Source: Nitrososphaeraceae archaeon (lineage in GTDB: Archaea > Thermoproteota > Nitrososphaeria > Nitrososphaerales > Nitrososphaeraceae). Taken from it: DNA of 6,523 bases. Made by a program: the position numbers and the translations under genes. Below, in pieces: positions 1 to 5,905 of the stretch (the first letter of the stretch is position 1; each line of letters opens with the position of its first letter). The notes beneath the pieces were generated by a model. That model was not told the origin of the DNA. It saw nothing but the letters and a program-made list of their open reading frames with translations, and made no database searches. The stretch is from assembly GCA_021155845.1 (NCBI GenBank), contig JAJNBK010000108.1, forward strand, positions 1-6,523, written 5' to 3'.

Positions 1-2
1 CC

Positions 3-128
3 TTTGTTTTTTCAGGAATGATAAATAATGGTTCAAGAAAGTCTAGAGTAGTCTTCAATGATAATTACAAAATTAAAAGATTTAAATGCCTTTCTTCTTA
101 TCTGACTAAAACGTTATTCGTTAACTGA
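3..128 (+). CDS. Possible 3' end of an ORF cut by the window edge
   Basis: A reading frame is open from the first bases of the window to a TGA at 126-128, giving about 41 residues. The first ATG is at 18 and would give 36 residues starting MINNGSRKSRVVF. The translated part is basic and mixed in composition (NGSRKSRVVFNDNYKIKRF), which is more protein-like than most random AT-rich frames here. I recognise no family. It could be the C-terminus of a gene that starts left of the window, a tiny gene, or chance. Upstream sequence would decide this. Confidence 0.2.
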   Translation, partial: FVFSGMINNGSRKSRVVFNDNYKIKRFKCLSSYLTKTLFVN

Positions 129-381
129 CCTGGCATCCAATCTTGAATTAAAGATCTGTCATCTCAAACTTATGAAGGAAATTATTTGATTTTAAAGAAT
201 ATTAAGATAGTTATCGTAATCATATATTAACAAATCTTTGCAATTTACGATTCAAATCTATACTCAAATACATTTGACTTTTTTTGGTTTAGGTTTTAAA
301 TCCATCGACTCACACATCCATCCATCCATCTCATTGAAGAAACCTGGATTGAACTAATTTCAATTCATAATAATAAGTTGA
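129..381. other. AT-rich intergenic stretch with one TATA-like box
   Basis: No ORF longer than about 20 codons was found on either strand. It contains a TATA-like TTTTAAAT at 294-301 and a short CATC tetranucleotide run (four copies) at about 315-331. The TATA-like box lies some 80 bases before the ATG at 382, so a transcript from it would have a leader of about 55-60 bases. That is long for an archaeal gene, so the link to the next ORF is uncertain. Confidence 0.35.
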
Positions 382-567
382 ATGTTTTTATGTTTGTTGA
401 AATACCTTCACTCAGTGAATGCTAAGAGGACAGCCTTTAAACGAGCAGATATTTCCATTCATTCACCAAAAAATACCTGTTATGGAATTTTAAGCGAATT
501 AAGCACATTTGAATATCTTTTTCAGTTGTCAAAGGATGATGATTTTATAGAAGTCTATAAAATATAA
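382..567 (+). CDS. Small hypothetical protein, winged-helix-like (61 aa)
   Basis: ATG at 382, directly after an in-frame TGA (379-381), so the start cannot lie further upstream; stop TAA at 565-567. The 61-residue product has the layout of a small winged helix-turn-helix. Helix-like MFLCLLKYLHSVNAK is followed by a basic RTAFKRADISIHS segment, then a candidate recognition helix NTCYGILSELSTFEYL (about residues 32-47), and finally an acidic then aliphatic wing-like end (DDDFIEVYKI). Such proteins usually bind DNA as transcription regulators, and Nitrososphaeria carry many of them. The first helix begins right at the start codon, so this may be an N-terminally truncated remnant of a longer regulator. 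It converges with polB, with 105 bases between the stops, and a T-rich tract follows its stop. Family assignment is pattern-based inference only. Confidence 0.4.
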   Translation: MFLCLLKYLHSVNAKRTAFKRADISIHSPKNTCYGILSELSTFEYLFQLSKDDDFIEVYKI

Positions 568-672
568 GATATTTTTCTTCTAAAATCGTTGAAGAATTTT
601 CTATTTGCAATAACCTTCTTTAGACATTTAAAAATATATATGTATAGACCTATTTACGGTAGAAGCTTAACT
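568..672. terminator. Convergent spacer with T-rich tracts on both strands
   Basis: This 105-base spacer separates the ends of two convergent genes. On the plus strand a T-rich tract (TTTTTCTTC, 572-580) follows the 382-567 ORF directly. On the minus strand, 3' of polB, the A-run at 630-634 within an AT-rich block (626-641) reads as TATATATTTTTAAAT. Archaeal transcription commonly ends at U-rich tracts without a hairpin, and I see no strong stem-loop here. Confidence 0.3.
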
Positions 673-3432
673 TTATCTACTCCAAAACAACTCATCTAAA
701 TTCGATTGTCTAGGCTTGCCCAATATAGATTTGAAATTGAAGTTTAAGGATGAGAGAAGCTGATCGAAAGTTGCTTCCATTGTCTCAAGATATTTTTCAG
801 TATCTATATCTTCCATCCTGATCAAAAGATCTATAGGTTTAACCCCTTCTCCAGTTTTCGTTTTTACATAGGAAATTATATCTCCAGCTTTTATTTCTTT
901 TCCGCTGTCTAGTAGTAATTTAGCTGCTTTGATATGCTGGGGTAATCCTTTATATGTTTCAACTTCCCGATCCTTTGTATTATGGTCTAGCGAAGATGGT
1001 CTACTAATAGCAGATGTCTTCTTACCGTATTTACTGGGAGATTTATTTACCATAACATTAAAACTTAAATCTGGTAGAGGTATTTTCCCGAGTTCTAGGT
1101 TTCTAGCATTTTCTTGAATAATTTTTTTAATCTGTTCTTTAGCAAATTCAAAATCATTGGTTGAATTTACATCTCCTAGAATATCCAAGATTTTATAAAA
1201 TGCATTTCGTATAAATGGTGGGGTATGAGATTTCTTTCCTGTTAAACCTTTGACATCTACAGTACCATCTTGTACAACACCTAAATAATTTTTCTTTAAA
1301 TCACTAAATACGACATATCTATATTGCTTGTCAATTTCAAGATCTATACCAAGATTATTTCTTGCCCATGCAGATATTTCTTCAACACTGGCAGTAGATG
1401 GGTTTTTTAAAAAAAGTGAGTCAGTATCTCCGTATATAACATCAATGCCTACCTCTTTGCATTTTTCGATCGTTTTAGTTGTTGTTGTTCTCCCTATTGC
1501 CGCTGTTGCATCGGCTACAGGCAAACAGTAGAGGGGAAAGATTTCCGCACCCATTACTCCATAACTGGCGTTAAGAATTACTTTGATTGCTTGGCTTACT
1601 ACATTATATAGTTGCTGCTCTTCAGCAGATATACTCTTGTCTCTTGAAAGGTACTTGTAATAATTTACTCTTAAATCTCGCAGTGAACCAATTAAAAGGG
1701 ATGTTAAACCTCTCTTTTCTTTACATATCCAATGTGTGGTTTCTGATATATGCTGTGCTGAATCATTCATGCAAGATTGATGTGGGCAATTTACTGTTTC
1801 ATATGAAAGATTATGTACTTTGATAATGCTCGGATACAGACTTGCAAAGTCCACAACAACTACATTAAAATGGATGCCAAGAGCAGGTTCTACTACCAAA
1901 CCACCTCGGTATTTTTTCTCTTTTATAATTGCGGTAGTTGATGAACTGCCTTTTGCTTGAAGTTCATCACGCCGTGGTATAAGTGCCTGCCTCTGACGAT
2001 GCTCATAATATAACATTCCTCTTATCCATTGGTTAACACCAAAACGAGCGACATCATCAATTGATAATCTGCTTATCCTAGAGATTACCACTAAAAGTTT
2101 CATTAATAAATTGTCATTAAAACTTGTCAATCTAAAAGTCAGATCTGCATCCTTAAGACAATACTCTGCCAGCTTTTGTGTTGGCAGATCGCTAATATCA
2201 CCATCAAATTCGACTTTGCTGTCATTTAATAGAGCTTCACATATTGCGTTAAGTGTGTATTCCGTATATTTGCGGCTAAAAGCATAGATTTGTACTGATC
2301 TGTTCTGGAATGTTCTAAATAAATCCAGATGTAATCCATGCTTTATTTGAACAGGCTCTGCCTGTATACCGCGCTTTACAAAACTCTCTCTTTTGATTAT
2401 TATTGGAATCTCATCCTTTGAGATTATCTCCTTGCCAATAGGATCAATTCTTGGATCTTGAGATCTAGCATAAAGGTAAGGAAGATCGAAATCATCACCA
2501 TTATAGGTAACAATAATAGGATAAGAATTAATGATTTGAAATGTTTTTTTTAATAATTCTTTTTCTGTTTTACAAATCTCAACCTCTTTAATGAATGAAT
2601 GATGATCATCACGAGATTCATTCAGTTCTAAGACGAGTACTTTTTTAAATCCATCATTTGCCACAAAACCGACTGCAATAACAGGTCGATCATGATCTCG
2701 TGGCGTGGGCATCCTCCCTTCTTCTGATGCGACTTCTATATCTATGGAAACTCTTTTCAGATTAGGAATAGGTTGATTCAAAAGTTTGGCCCAGTTCGTA
2801 ATGTATTGTCGATATTCATTATTTCCCTCTTTATCTTCCTCTTCTTTTATTTTGTTCCATAATAGATTTTTTAGCTCTTCTTGAACTTTATTAGAAATTG
2901 GATATTCGAACCATTTTATTTCTTCTCCTTTCCTAATATAATACGATCCAGGAATTAGTCCAGTATCGTATAGATAATTTTCATGATATTTTATGTCTGC
3001 TTCCCATGATGTTACTTTTTCTCTGACGCTATTGTCAGTTCCTCCAATTGATAATGGGTCAGGAGCAATTATTTTTAATATATCTATCTCTCTGTCAGAT
3101 ATTAAGTCGATTTTCTTTGTTGATTCTAATGAATATTTTTTTTCTATTTGAACAATTTTTTCAGCTGTATTTTTGTATTGCATCTTTGTATAGCAATAGG
3201 GTTTGTGATTTGTTCTGTCACGCCAAAAGTAAATCCTATTAGAAGTAGAGTCATAAAATTTTAGATATACCTTTTGTTCGTCTCCCAAATAGATTGCTGA
3301 AAGTAAAAGCGAAGGTGTATTTTCTGGCAGCTCTTGTAAGTCGCCATATCTCCTTCTTTTGTCTGACTGAAAATAATCTTGCTGAGTCAATATATTATTT
3401 AATTTCGAATATGAATGTATTAAAAGCTTCAT
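673..3432 (-). CDS. polB: B-family replicative DNA polymerase (PolB) with 3'-5' exonuclease
   Basis: 919-residue family B DNA polymerase that extends primers on a DNA template and proofreads. Exonuclease motifs: Exo I with D231 and E233 (SIDIE), Exo II YNGDDFD (N311, D316), Exo III YCLKDAD (Y424, D428). Polymerase motifs: A, DFASLYPSI with D528; B, K617-VILNASYG-625; C, YGDTDS with D669 and D671; then KKNYLG at 713-718. All catalytic residues are present, so the enzyme should be active. C549, C554 and C570 between motifs A and B may bind metal. The C-terminus QSNLDELF (909-916) matches a PIP box for PCNA binding. The ATG at 3430-3432 fits the promoter about 60 bases upstream, and there is no clear Shine-Dalgarno sequence. 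Wording around motifs A-C resembles thaumarchaeal PolB, in which it works with PolD, PCNA and RFC. At 919 residues it seems somewhat longer than relatives I recall (about 850), partly because of a hydrophilic stretch at about 803-826. Confidence 0.97.
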   Translation of the reverse strand: MKLLIHSYSKLNNILTQQDYFQSDKRRRYGDLQELPENTPSLLLSAIYLGDEQKVYLKFYDSTSNRIYFWRDRTNHKPYCYTKMQYKNTAEKIVQIEKKYSLESTKKIDLISDREIDILKIIAPDPLSIGGTDNSVREKVTSWEADIKYHENYLYDTGLIPGSYYIRKGEEIKWFEYPISNKVQEELKNLLWNKIKEEEDKEGNNEYRQYITNWAKLLNQPIPNLKRVSIDIEVASEEGRMPTPRDHDRPVIAVGFVANDGFKKVLVLELNESRDDHHSFIKEVEICKTEKELLKKTFQIINSYPIIVTYNGDDFDLPYLYARSQDPRIDPIGKEIISKDEIPIIIKRESFVKRGIQAEPVQIKHGLHLDLFRTFQNRSVQIYAFSRKYTEYTLNAICEALLNDSKVEFDGDISDLPTQKLAEYCLKDADLTFRLTSFNDNLLMKLLVVISRISRLSIDDVARFGVNQWIRGMLYYEHRQRQALIPRRDELQAKGSSSTTAIIKEKKYRGGLVVEPALGIHFNVVVVDFASLYPSIIKVHNLSYETVNCPHQSCMNDSAQHISETTHWICKEKRGLTSLLIGSLRDLRVNYYKYLSRDKSISAEEQQLYNVVSQAIKVILNASYGVMGAEIFPLYCLPVADATAAIGRTTTTKTIEKCKEVGIDVIYGDTDSLFLKNPSTASVEEISAWARNNLGIDLEIDKQYRYVVFSDLKKNYLGVVQDGTVDVKGLTGKKSHTPPFIRNAFYKILDILGDVNSTNDFEFAKEQIKKIIQENARNLELGKIPLPDLSFNVMVNKSPSKYGKKTSAISRPSSLDHNTKDREVETYKGLPQHIKAAKLLLDSGKEIKAGDIISYVKTKTGEGVKPIDLLIRMEDIDTEKYLETMEATFDQLLSSLNFNFKSILGKPRQSNLDELFWSR

Positions 3433-3486
3433 ATTAAAATTACGTGGACTGATACATTTATTTCCGATGAAAGGCCTATCACATTC

Positions 3487-3494
3487 TATTTAAA
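3487..3494 (-). promoter_or_regulatory. TATA box of polB
   Basis: On the minus strand these bases read TTTAAATA, a near-ideal archaeal TATA box for TBP. With the usual spacing of about 25 bases, transcription would start near 3464, leaving a leader of about 30 nt before the polB ATG at 3432. No Shine-Dalgarno motif is visible in that leader. Confidence 0.6.
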
Positions 3495-3862
3495 TGGTTT
3501 GTAGATATCAATAGTATAATGTAAGCAAGCCCACTATACTAAACACAGAATATTATATGCTAATACTATTGTCTCTCCTTCAATATTATTCTTATCTACC
3601 AACTTTCATCATTCTATTTTTCTATGTTATTATTATCATTTTCTATTCTTTCTTGTGTTACATCTATTTCAGAAAGTTGCTTCATATAGTATTAAGACAA
3701 AGATCAAAGCAAAATTCTATAAACAAATGTCGCGCAAAACTTATTGATTATTCTAACTATCCTTAATAAAAAAGTGGCCTTGAACTAACCGTCTGTAGAA
3801 TCAACATCGTATCAAAAGAAGAGGACACGCTTCTACATATATACATATCATAAAGCTAGAAG
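3495..3862. other. Spacer between divergent polB and the small membrane protein gene
   Basis: AT-rich spacer. A 69-codon plus-strand frame at 3557-3766 would encode an almost wholly hydrophobic, Ile/Tyr/Phe-rich peptide, which is what T-rich DNA yields by chance, so I do not call it. A 22-residue hydrophilic minus-strand frame (MKQLSEIDVTQERIEN...) starts at about 3684 and is too short to support. A second TATA-like stretch (ACATATATAC, 3836-3845) might also serve the gene at 3899. Confidence 0.3.
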
Positions 3863-3870
3863 ATATACTT
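3863..3870 (+). promoter_or_regulatory. Candidate TATA box for the 94-residue membrane protein gene
   Basis: ATATACTT at 3863-3870 lies about 32 bases before the ATG at 3899. A start about 25 bases downstream would give a leader of under 10 nt, consistent with the near-leaderless transcripts common in archaea and with the absence of a Shine-Dalgarno sequence. The TATA-like stretch at 3836-3845 is an alternative. Confidence 0.35.
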
Positions 3871-3898
3871 TTTTACATCCTATACAATTATTTTTAGT

Positions 3899-4183
3899 AT
3901 GGGATATGATTTTGATTCTTCTGATCAGCAAGGAATTGCTGGTAAGAAATTAGTCATAATCTTTGCTTTAGCTATAATTGGTGCTATTTTTTTCATTCAA
4001 TTTCTATTTGGTTTTCCTCTAAATGAGTTAATTAGGGAAAATGTAACAGAAGAAGCAAAAGTAATTACTAAAAATGATGCAATATGTGTAATAGATACCT
4101 CTGATCATCCTAGAACTATTTCTGATTGTAAATATCAAGTAGGCGATTCTATAGAAAAGCATGAATTTAGAAGATTATCCTAA
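3899..4183 (+). CDS. Small single-span membrane protein of unknown function (94 aa)
   Basis: ATG at 3899, TAA at 4181-4183. The first 17 residues are polar and end in GKK. Residues 18-39 form one strongly hydrophobic helix (KLVIIFALAIIGAIFFIQFLFG). Residues 40-94 are a soluble tail. The lysines before the helix suggest the N-terminus stays in the cytoplasm and the tail faces outside (positive-inside rule). The tail has a beta-rich look (AKVITKNDAICVIDTSD, then TISDCKYQVGDSI), with two cysteines at 63 and 77 that could form a disulfide in the extracytoplasmic space. I have an impression that short anchored proteins with an 'ISDC.Y.VGD' core occur in other Nitrososphaeria, but I cannot name a family. 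No signal-peptidase site is obvious, so it is probably anchored. It appears to be a single-gene transcription unit, and its function is unknown. Confidence 0.75.
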   Translation: MGYDFDSSDQQGIAGKKLVIIFALAIIGAIFFIQFLFGFPLNELIRENVTEEAKVITKNDAICVIDTSDHPRTISDCKYQVGDSIEKHEFRRLS

Positions 4184-4697
4184 ATACCATTCTTACTATA
4201 CAATCGCATATGAAAGAATTAGAAAAGTCAACTTTTCTACGCAAATTGAATGTTAAAGTATTTGCTTCCTTTATCCTAATTTTGTAACAACAAATAGACA
4301 TGTGCGAAAGTTTCTATATATCTTCCTCTTAGAAGCATGCTCTATACAGAGGTACTAGTCCATCAGTTTATACTATTATGGAATTTAGTCTCTATGAATA
4401 ACACGGCTGAGACAAACACTATAAGCTCTATTTTTTATATAACATGTGGTTATTTCTAAAAAGAAGGAAGTATTAGATTTCTTTCCGCCCTTCCCATTAC
4501 AATTTTCATTTTTCTATAAACTTATTTTAAAGATCAATCATAATACCATTCGCCTTAATATAAAATGCAGGGTTAATGGAGCCAGATCAATCTAGAACGG
4601 CGTGCTGTGTCTATGTAAGCTGAATAGAACTATATTATAGAATATATGATCGTTTGAATTATTTGCCAATTTTGATAATTTCCTGCAACTATTTTTG
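4184..4697. other. Intergenic region without a convincing gene
   Basis: I checked both strands for short frames. The best are a 25-codon frame at 4210-4287 (MKELEKSTFLRKLNVKVF..., basic then hydrophobic) and a 40-codon frame at 4337-4459. Neither has a clear promoter or protein-like character strong enough to call. A T-rich stretch (4429-4440, CTATTTTTTATA) could end transcripts from 3899. No tRNA T-arm or rRNA-like sequence was found. Confidence 0.3.
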
Positions 4698-4709
4698 CTA
4701 TATATAATA
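4698..4709 (+). promoter_or_regulatory. Candidate TATA box for the 49-residue gene
   Basis: CTATATATAATA lies about 65 bases before the ATG at 4770 and is one of the best TATA-like matches in the spacer. Initiation about 25 bases on would leave a leader of roughly 40 nt. Two copies of ACGTTA (4725-4730 and 4739-4744, 14 bases apart) lie at and just after the expected start site and could be an operator, though six-base repeats occur by chance. Confidence 0.35.
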
Positions 4710-4769
4710 TTCTATGTAGTCACAACGTTAAAAGAATGACGTTACAGGATTTTTTACTGCCTCTAGAAA

Positions 4770-4919
4770 ATGTTAAATATTGAATACACGGAGAAAGGTT
4801 TTATTTTTCGAACTGCAAGAATTTCCATCCAAGGCACAACAAAAATAGAAATACTAGGCCCCATCTCAGAGATAAAACCATTATTCCATAATTTACAAAC
4901 TCTCATCAACCATAGCTAA
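4770..4919 (+). CDS. Small hypothetical protein (49 aa)
   Basis: ATG at 4770, TAA at 4917-4919, with an in-frame TAG two codons upstream, which fixes this as the longest possible ORF. The product begins MLNIEYTEKGFIFRTA and ends LFHNLQTLINHS. It has balanced protein-like composition, unlike the Ile/Phe/Tyr-rich chance frames nearby. An N-terminal part with alternating polar and hydrophobic residues (likely beta strands: GFIFRTARISIQG, TKIEILG) is followed by a probable amphipathic helix (SEIKPLFHNLQTLIN, about 33-47). It has no membrane segment, signal peptide or cysteine, so it is probably cytosolic. A TATA-like box lies about 65 bases upstream, and a hairpin with a T-rich tail starts at its stop codon. 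I do not recognise the family, and no neighbour suggests a role. Confidence 0.55.
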   Translation: MLNIEYTEKGFIFRTARISIQGTTKIEILGPISEIKPLFHNLQTLINHS

Positions 4920-4980
4920 TCCATCTTCTATGTGGATGGATGTCATAATTTTATTATGGTATCTTTGTTTTTTCATTTTA
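4919..4980 (+). terminator. Hairpin plus T-rich tract after the 49-residue gene
   Basis: ATCCATC (4919-4925) pairs with GATGGAT (4935-4941), a perfect 7-bp stem with a 9-base loop that overlaps the last base of the stop codon. T-rich DNA follows (TTTTATTATGG..., then TTTGTTTTTTCATTTTA at about 4965-4981). The U-rich tract is the expected archaeal stop signal, and the stem may assist or be coincidental. Confidence 0.4.
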
Positions 4981-5076
4981 TTATATTAACCTTACTAACC
5001 TAATAAATTCTTCTCCTTCTCTTTAGTTAGCTAGTCATGTTAATTATATCCAGAAAATATAATATCTAAATAATCT

Positions 5077-5088
5077 AAAAGGCCTTTT
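5077..5088. repeat. Perfect 12-bp palindrome AAAAGGCCTTTT
   Basis: A perfectly symmetric 12-bp site in otherwise gene-free DNA. It could bind a dimeric regulator, but no gene start lies close by, and the function is unknown. Confidence 0.3.
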
Positions 5089-5119
5089 GGCTAATGTCTA
5101 TTATTATCTCTCTAATCCA

Positions 5120-5179
5120 AATATCGAATATATTTTGAAGCAATGATTAGAACTATACATAAGATAATATCGAATATAT
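5120..5179. repeat. 14-bp direct repeat pair AATATCGAATATAT
   Basis: AATATCGAATATAT occurs exactly at 5120-5133 and again at 5166-5179, 46 bases apart start to start. Each copy has a CG in an AT-only frame, so simple AT richness does not fully explain the match. The pair could be a local duplication, TATA-like elements or a binding site. No following gene is clearly tied to it. Confidence 0.35.
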
Positions 5180-5611
5180 CATCCATACATGTGAACCTGA
5201 AAAGCCGCTACTACTACTAAATGATGCTGCACTTAGACCTCAATCGACTAGATTGGCTGAGAAGAAGGAGACGGATTTATGACAAGTGAGATAAATTTTT
5301 ACAGCATCCCAGTACCAATTATTATAAGCAAATAGAGATCCTGTTAAAAAATCAGGTAAAGATTATGAGACTTTAGAAAGATACTATTCCCTCTAGCAAC
5401 GCATGATGATGATAAATAGAATATTTAGAATCAATCAAATTTGAAGAGATGCCATGATAAAAGCACTCACGAAGTATATTCCCATAACCCAAGCAACGTT
5501 GAAGAAAATGGCAAGACTATAGGCAATGATACATTAGAGAATAAGGTGCATGTTATATCTAATGTAAAGGATCATAAACAAACCTCAAAGATGTGTGGAA
5601 TTAAGATTTAG
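5163..5611 (+). pseudogene. Candidate decayed coding region
   Basis: Successive short plus-strand segments look like protein but sit in different frames or are split by stops. At 5163-5282 one reads ...EPEKPLLLLNDAALRPQS...KKETDL, containing four CTA codons in a row. At 5279-5335 the next is MTSEINFYSIPVPIIISK. At 5328-5396 it is NRDPVKKSGKDYETLERYYSL. At 5396-5611 it is ATHDDDK, two stops, then a 60-codon open hydrophilic stretch (...EENGKTIGNDTLENKVHV...). Adjacent segments nearly join after a one-base shift, as expected of a gene broken by frameshifts. The last segment is in the same frame as the downstream HerA-like gene but is separated from it by many stops. I cannot name a parent family. 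Chance hydrophilic reading of A-rich DNA remains a real alternative. Confidence 0.25.
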
Positions 5612-5905
5612 AGATTCTAGTAGTAAAATCACCCCTAACCATAAACGGTTTGTATACACTTGCAGAACAATAGCTCCAAAATGCATCGCTGCATAACGAA
5701 CAAAAAAGTTAGTAAAGATTAAGAAAAAAATATGATGCAGGAAAACTACCTTCTTCTTAGTTTTATGATCAACTCTTTCATTAGAATGCTTATCTCCTAT
5801 AGAGTTTAATGATTGATATAATTGGACAATAATGAGAAATTTCAAAAGGGACAAAATGATAAGAATTATAACATTGAACCCAAGGTATCGTTAAATCCTC
5901 CAAAC
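5612..5905. other. Spacer upstream of the HerA-like gene
   Basis: Stop-rich in all plus frames up to 5821. From the TAA at 5819-5821 the frame of the downstream gene stays open, adding an optional N-terminal segment from a TTG at 5822. A weak TATA-like ATTATAAC at 5865-5872 would suit a start at about 5894, a little before the TTG at 5906. A minus-strand 89-codon frame across 5585-5854 is strongly hydrophobic and I treat it as a reflection of A-rich plus-strand DNA. Confidence 0.3.

Noticed and set aside
313..332. CATC tetranucleotide run as a CRISPR or regulatory repeat
   Set aside because: Only four uninterrupted copies, so it is a simple microsatellite with no spacers.
407..419. Palindrome TTCACTCAGTGAA near the start of the 382 ORF as an operator
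   Set aside because: Lies inside the coding frame and is short; could be autoregulatory, but nothing else supports it.
929..3242. Several plus-strand ORFs of 62-78 codons inside polB (929, 1328, 1587, 3048)
   Set aside because: Antisense shadows of a well-supported gene with all motifs intact.
3557..3766. 69-codon plus-strand ORF in the polB upstream spacer
   Set aside because: Nearly all Ile/Leu/Phe/Tyr from T-rich DNA, with no promoter spacing or recognisable membrane family; best explained by base composition.
4210..4287. 25-codon frame (MKELEKSTFLRKLNVKVF...) just after the membrane protein gene
   Set aside because: Basic then hydrophobic, so it could be a small membrane peptide, but it is too short and lacks any independent signal.
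4337..4459. 40-codon plus-strand frame
   Set aside because: No promoter, start signal or family resemblance; length is expected by chance over this spacer.
5222..5262. C/D-box guide RNA candidate (ATGATGC ... CTGA)
   Set aside because: Box C is imperfect and there is no internal D'/C' pair or terminal stem.
5585..5854. 89-codon minus-strand ORF
   Set aside because: Hydrophobic reading of an A-rich plus strand. It overlaps the upstream part of the HerA-like frame and resembles no family I know.
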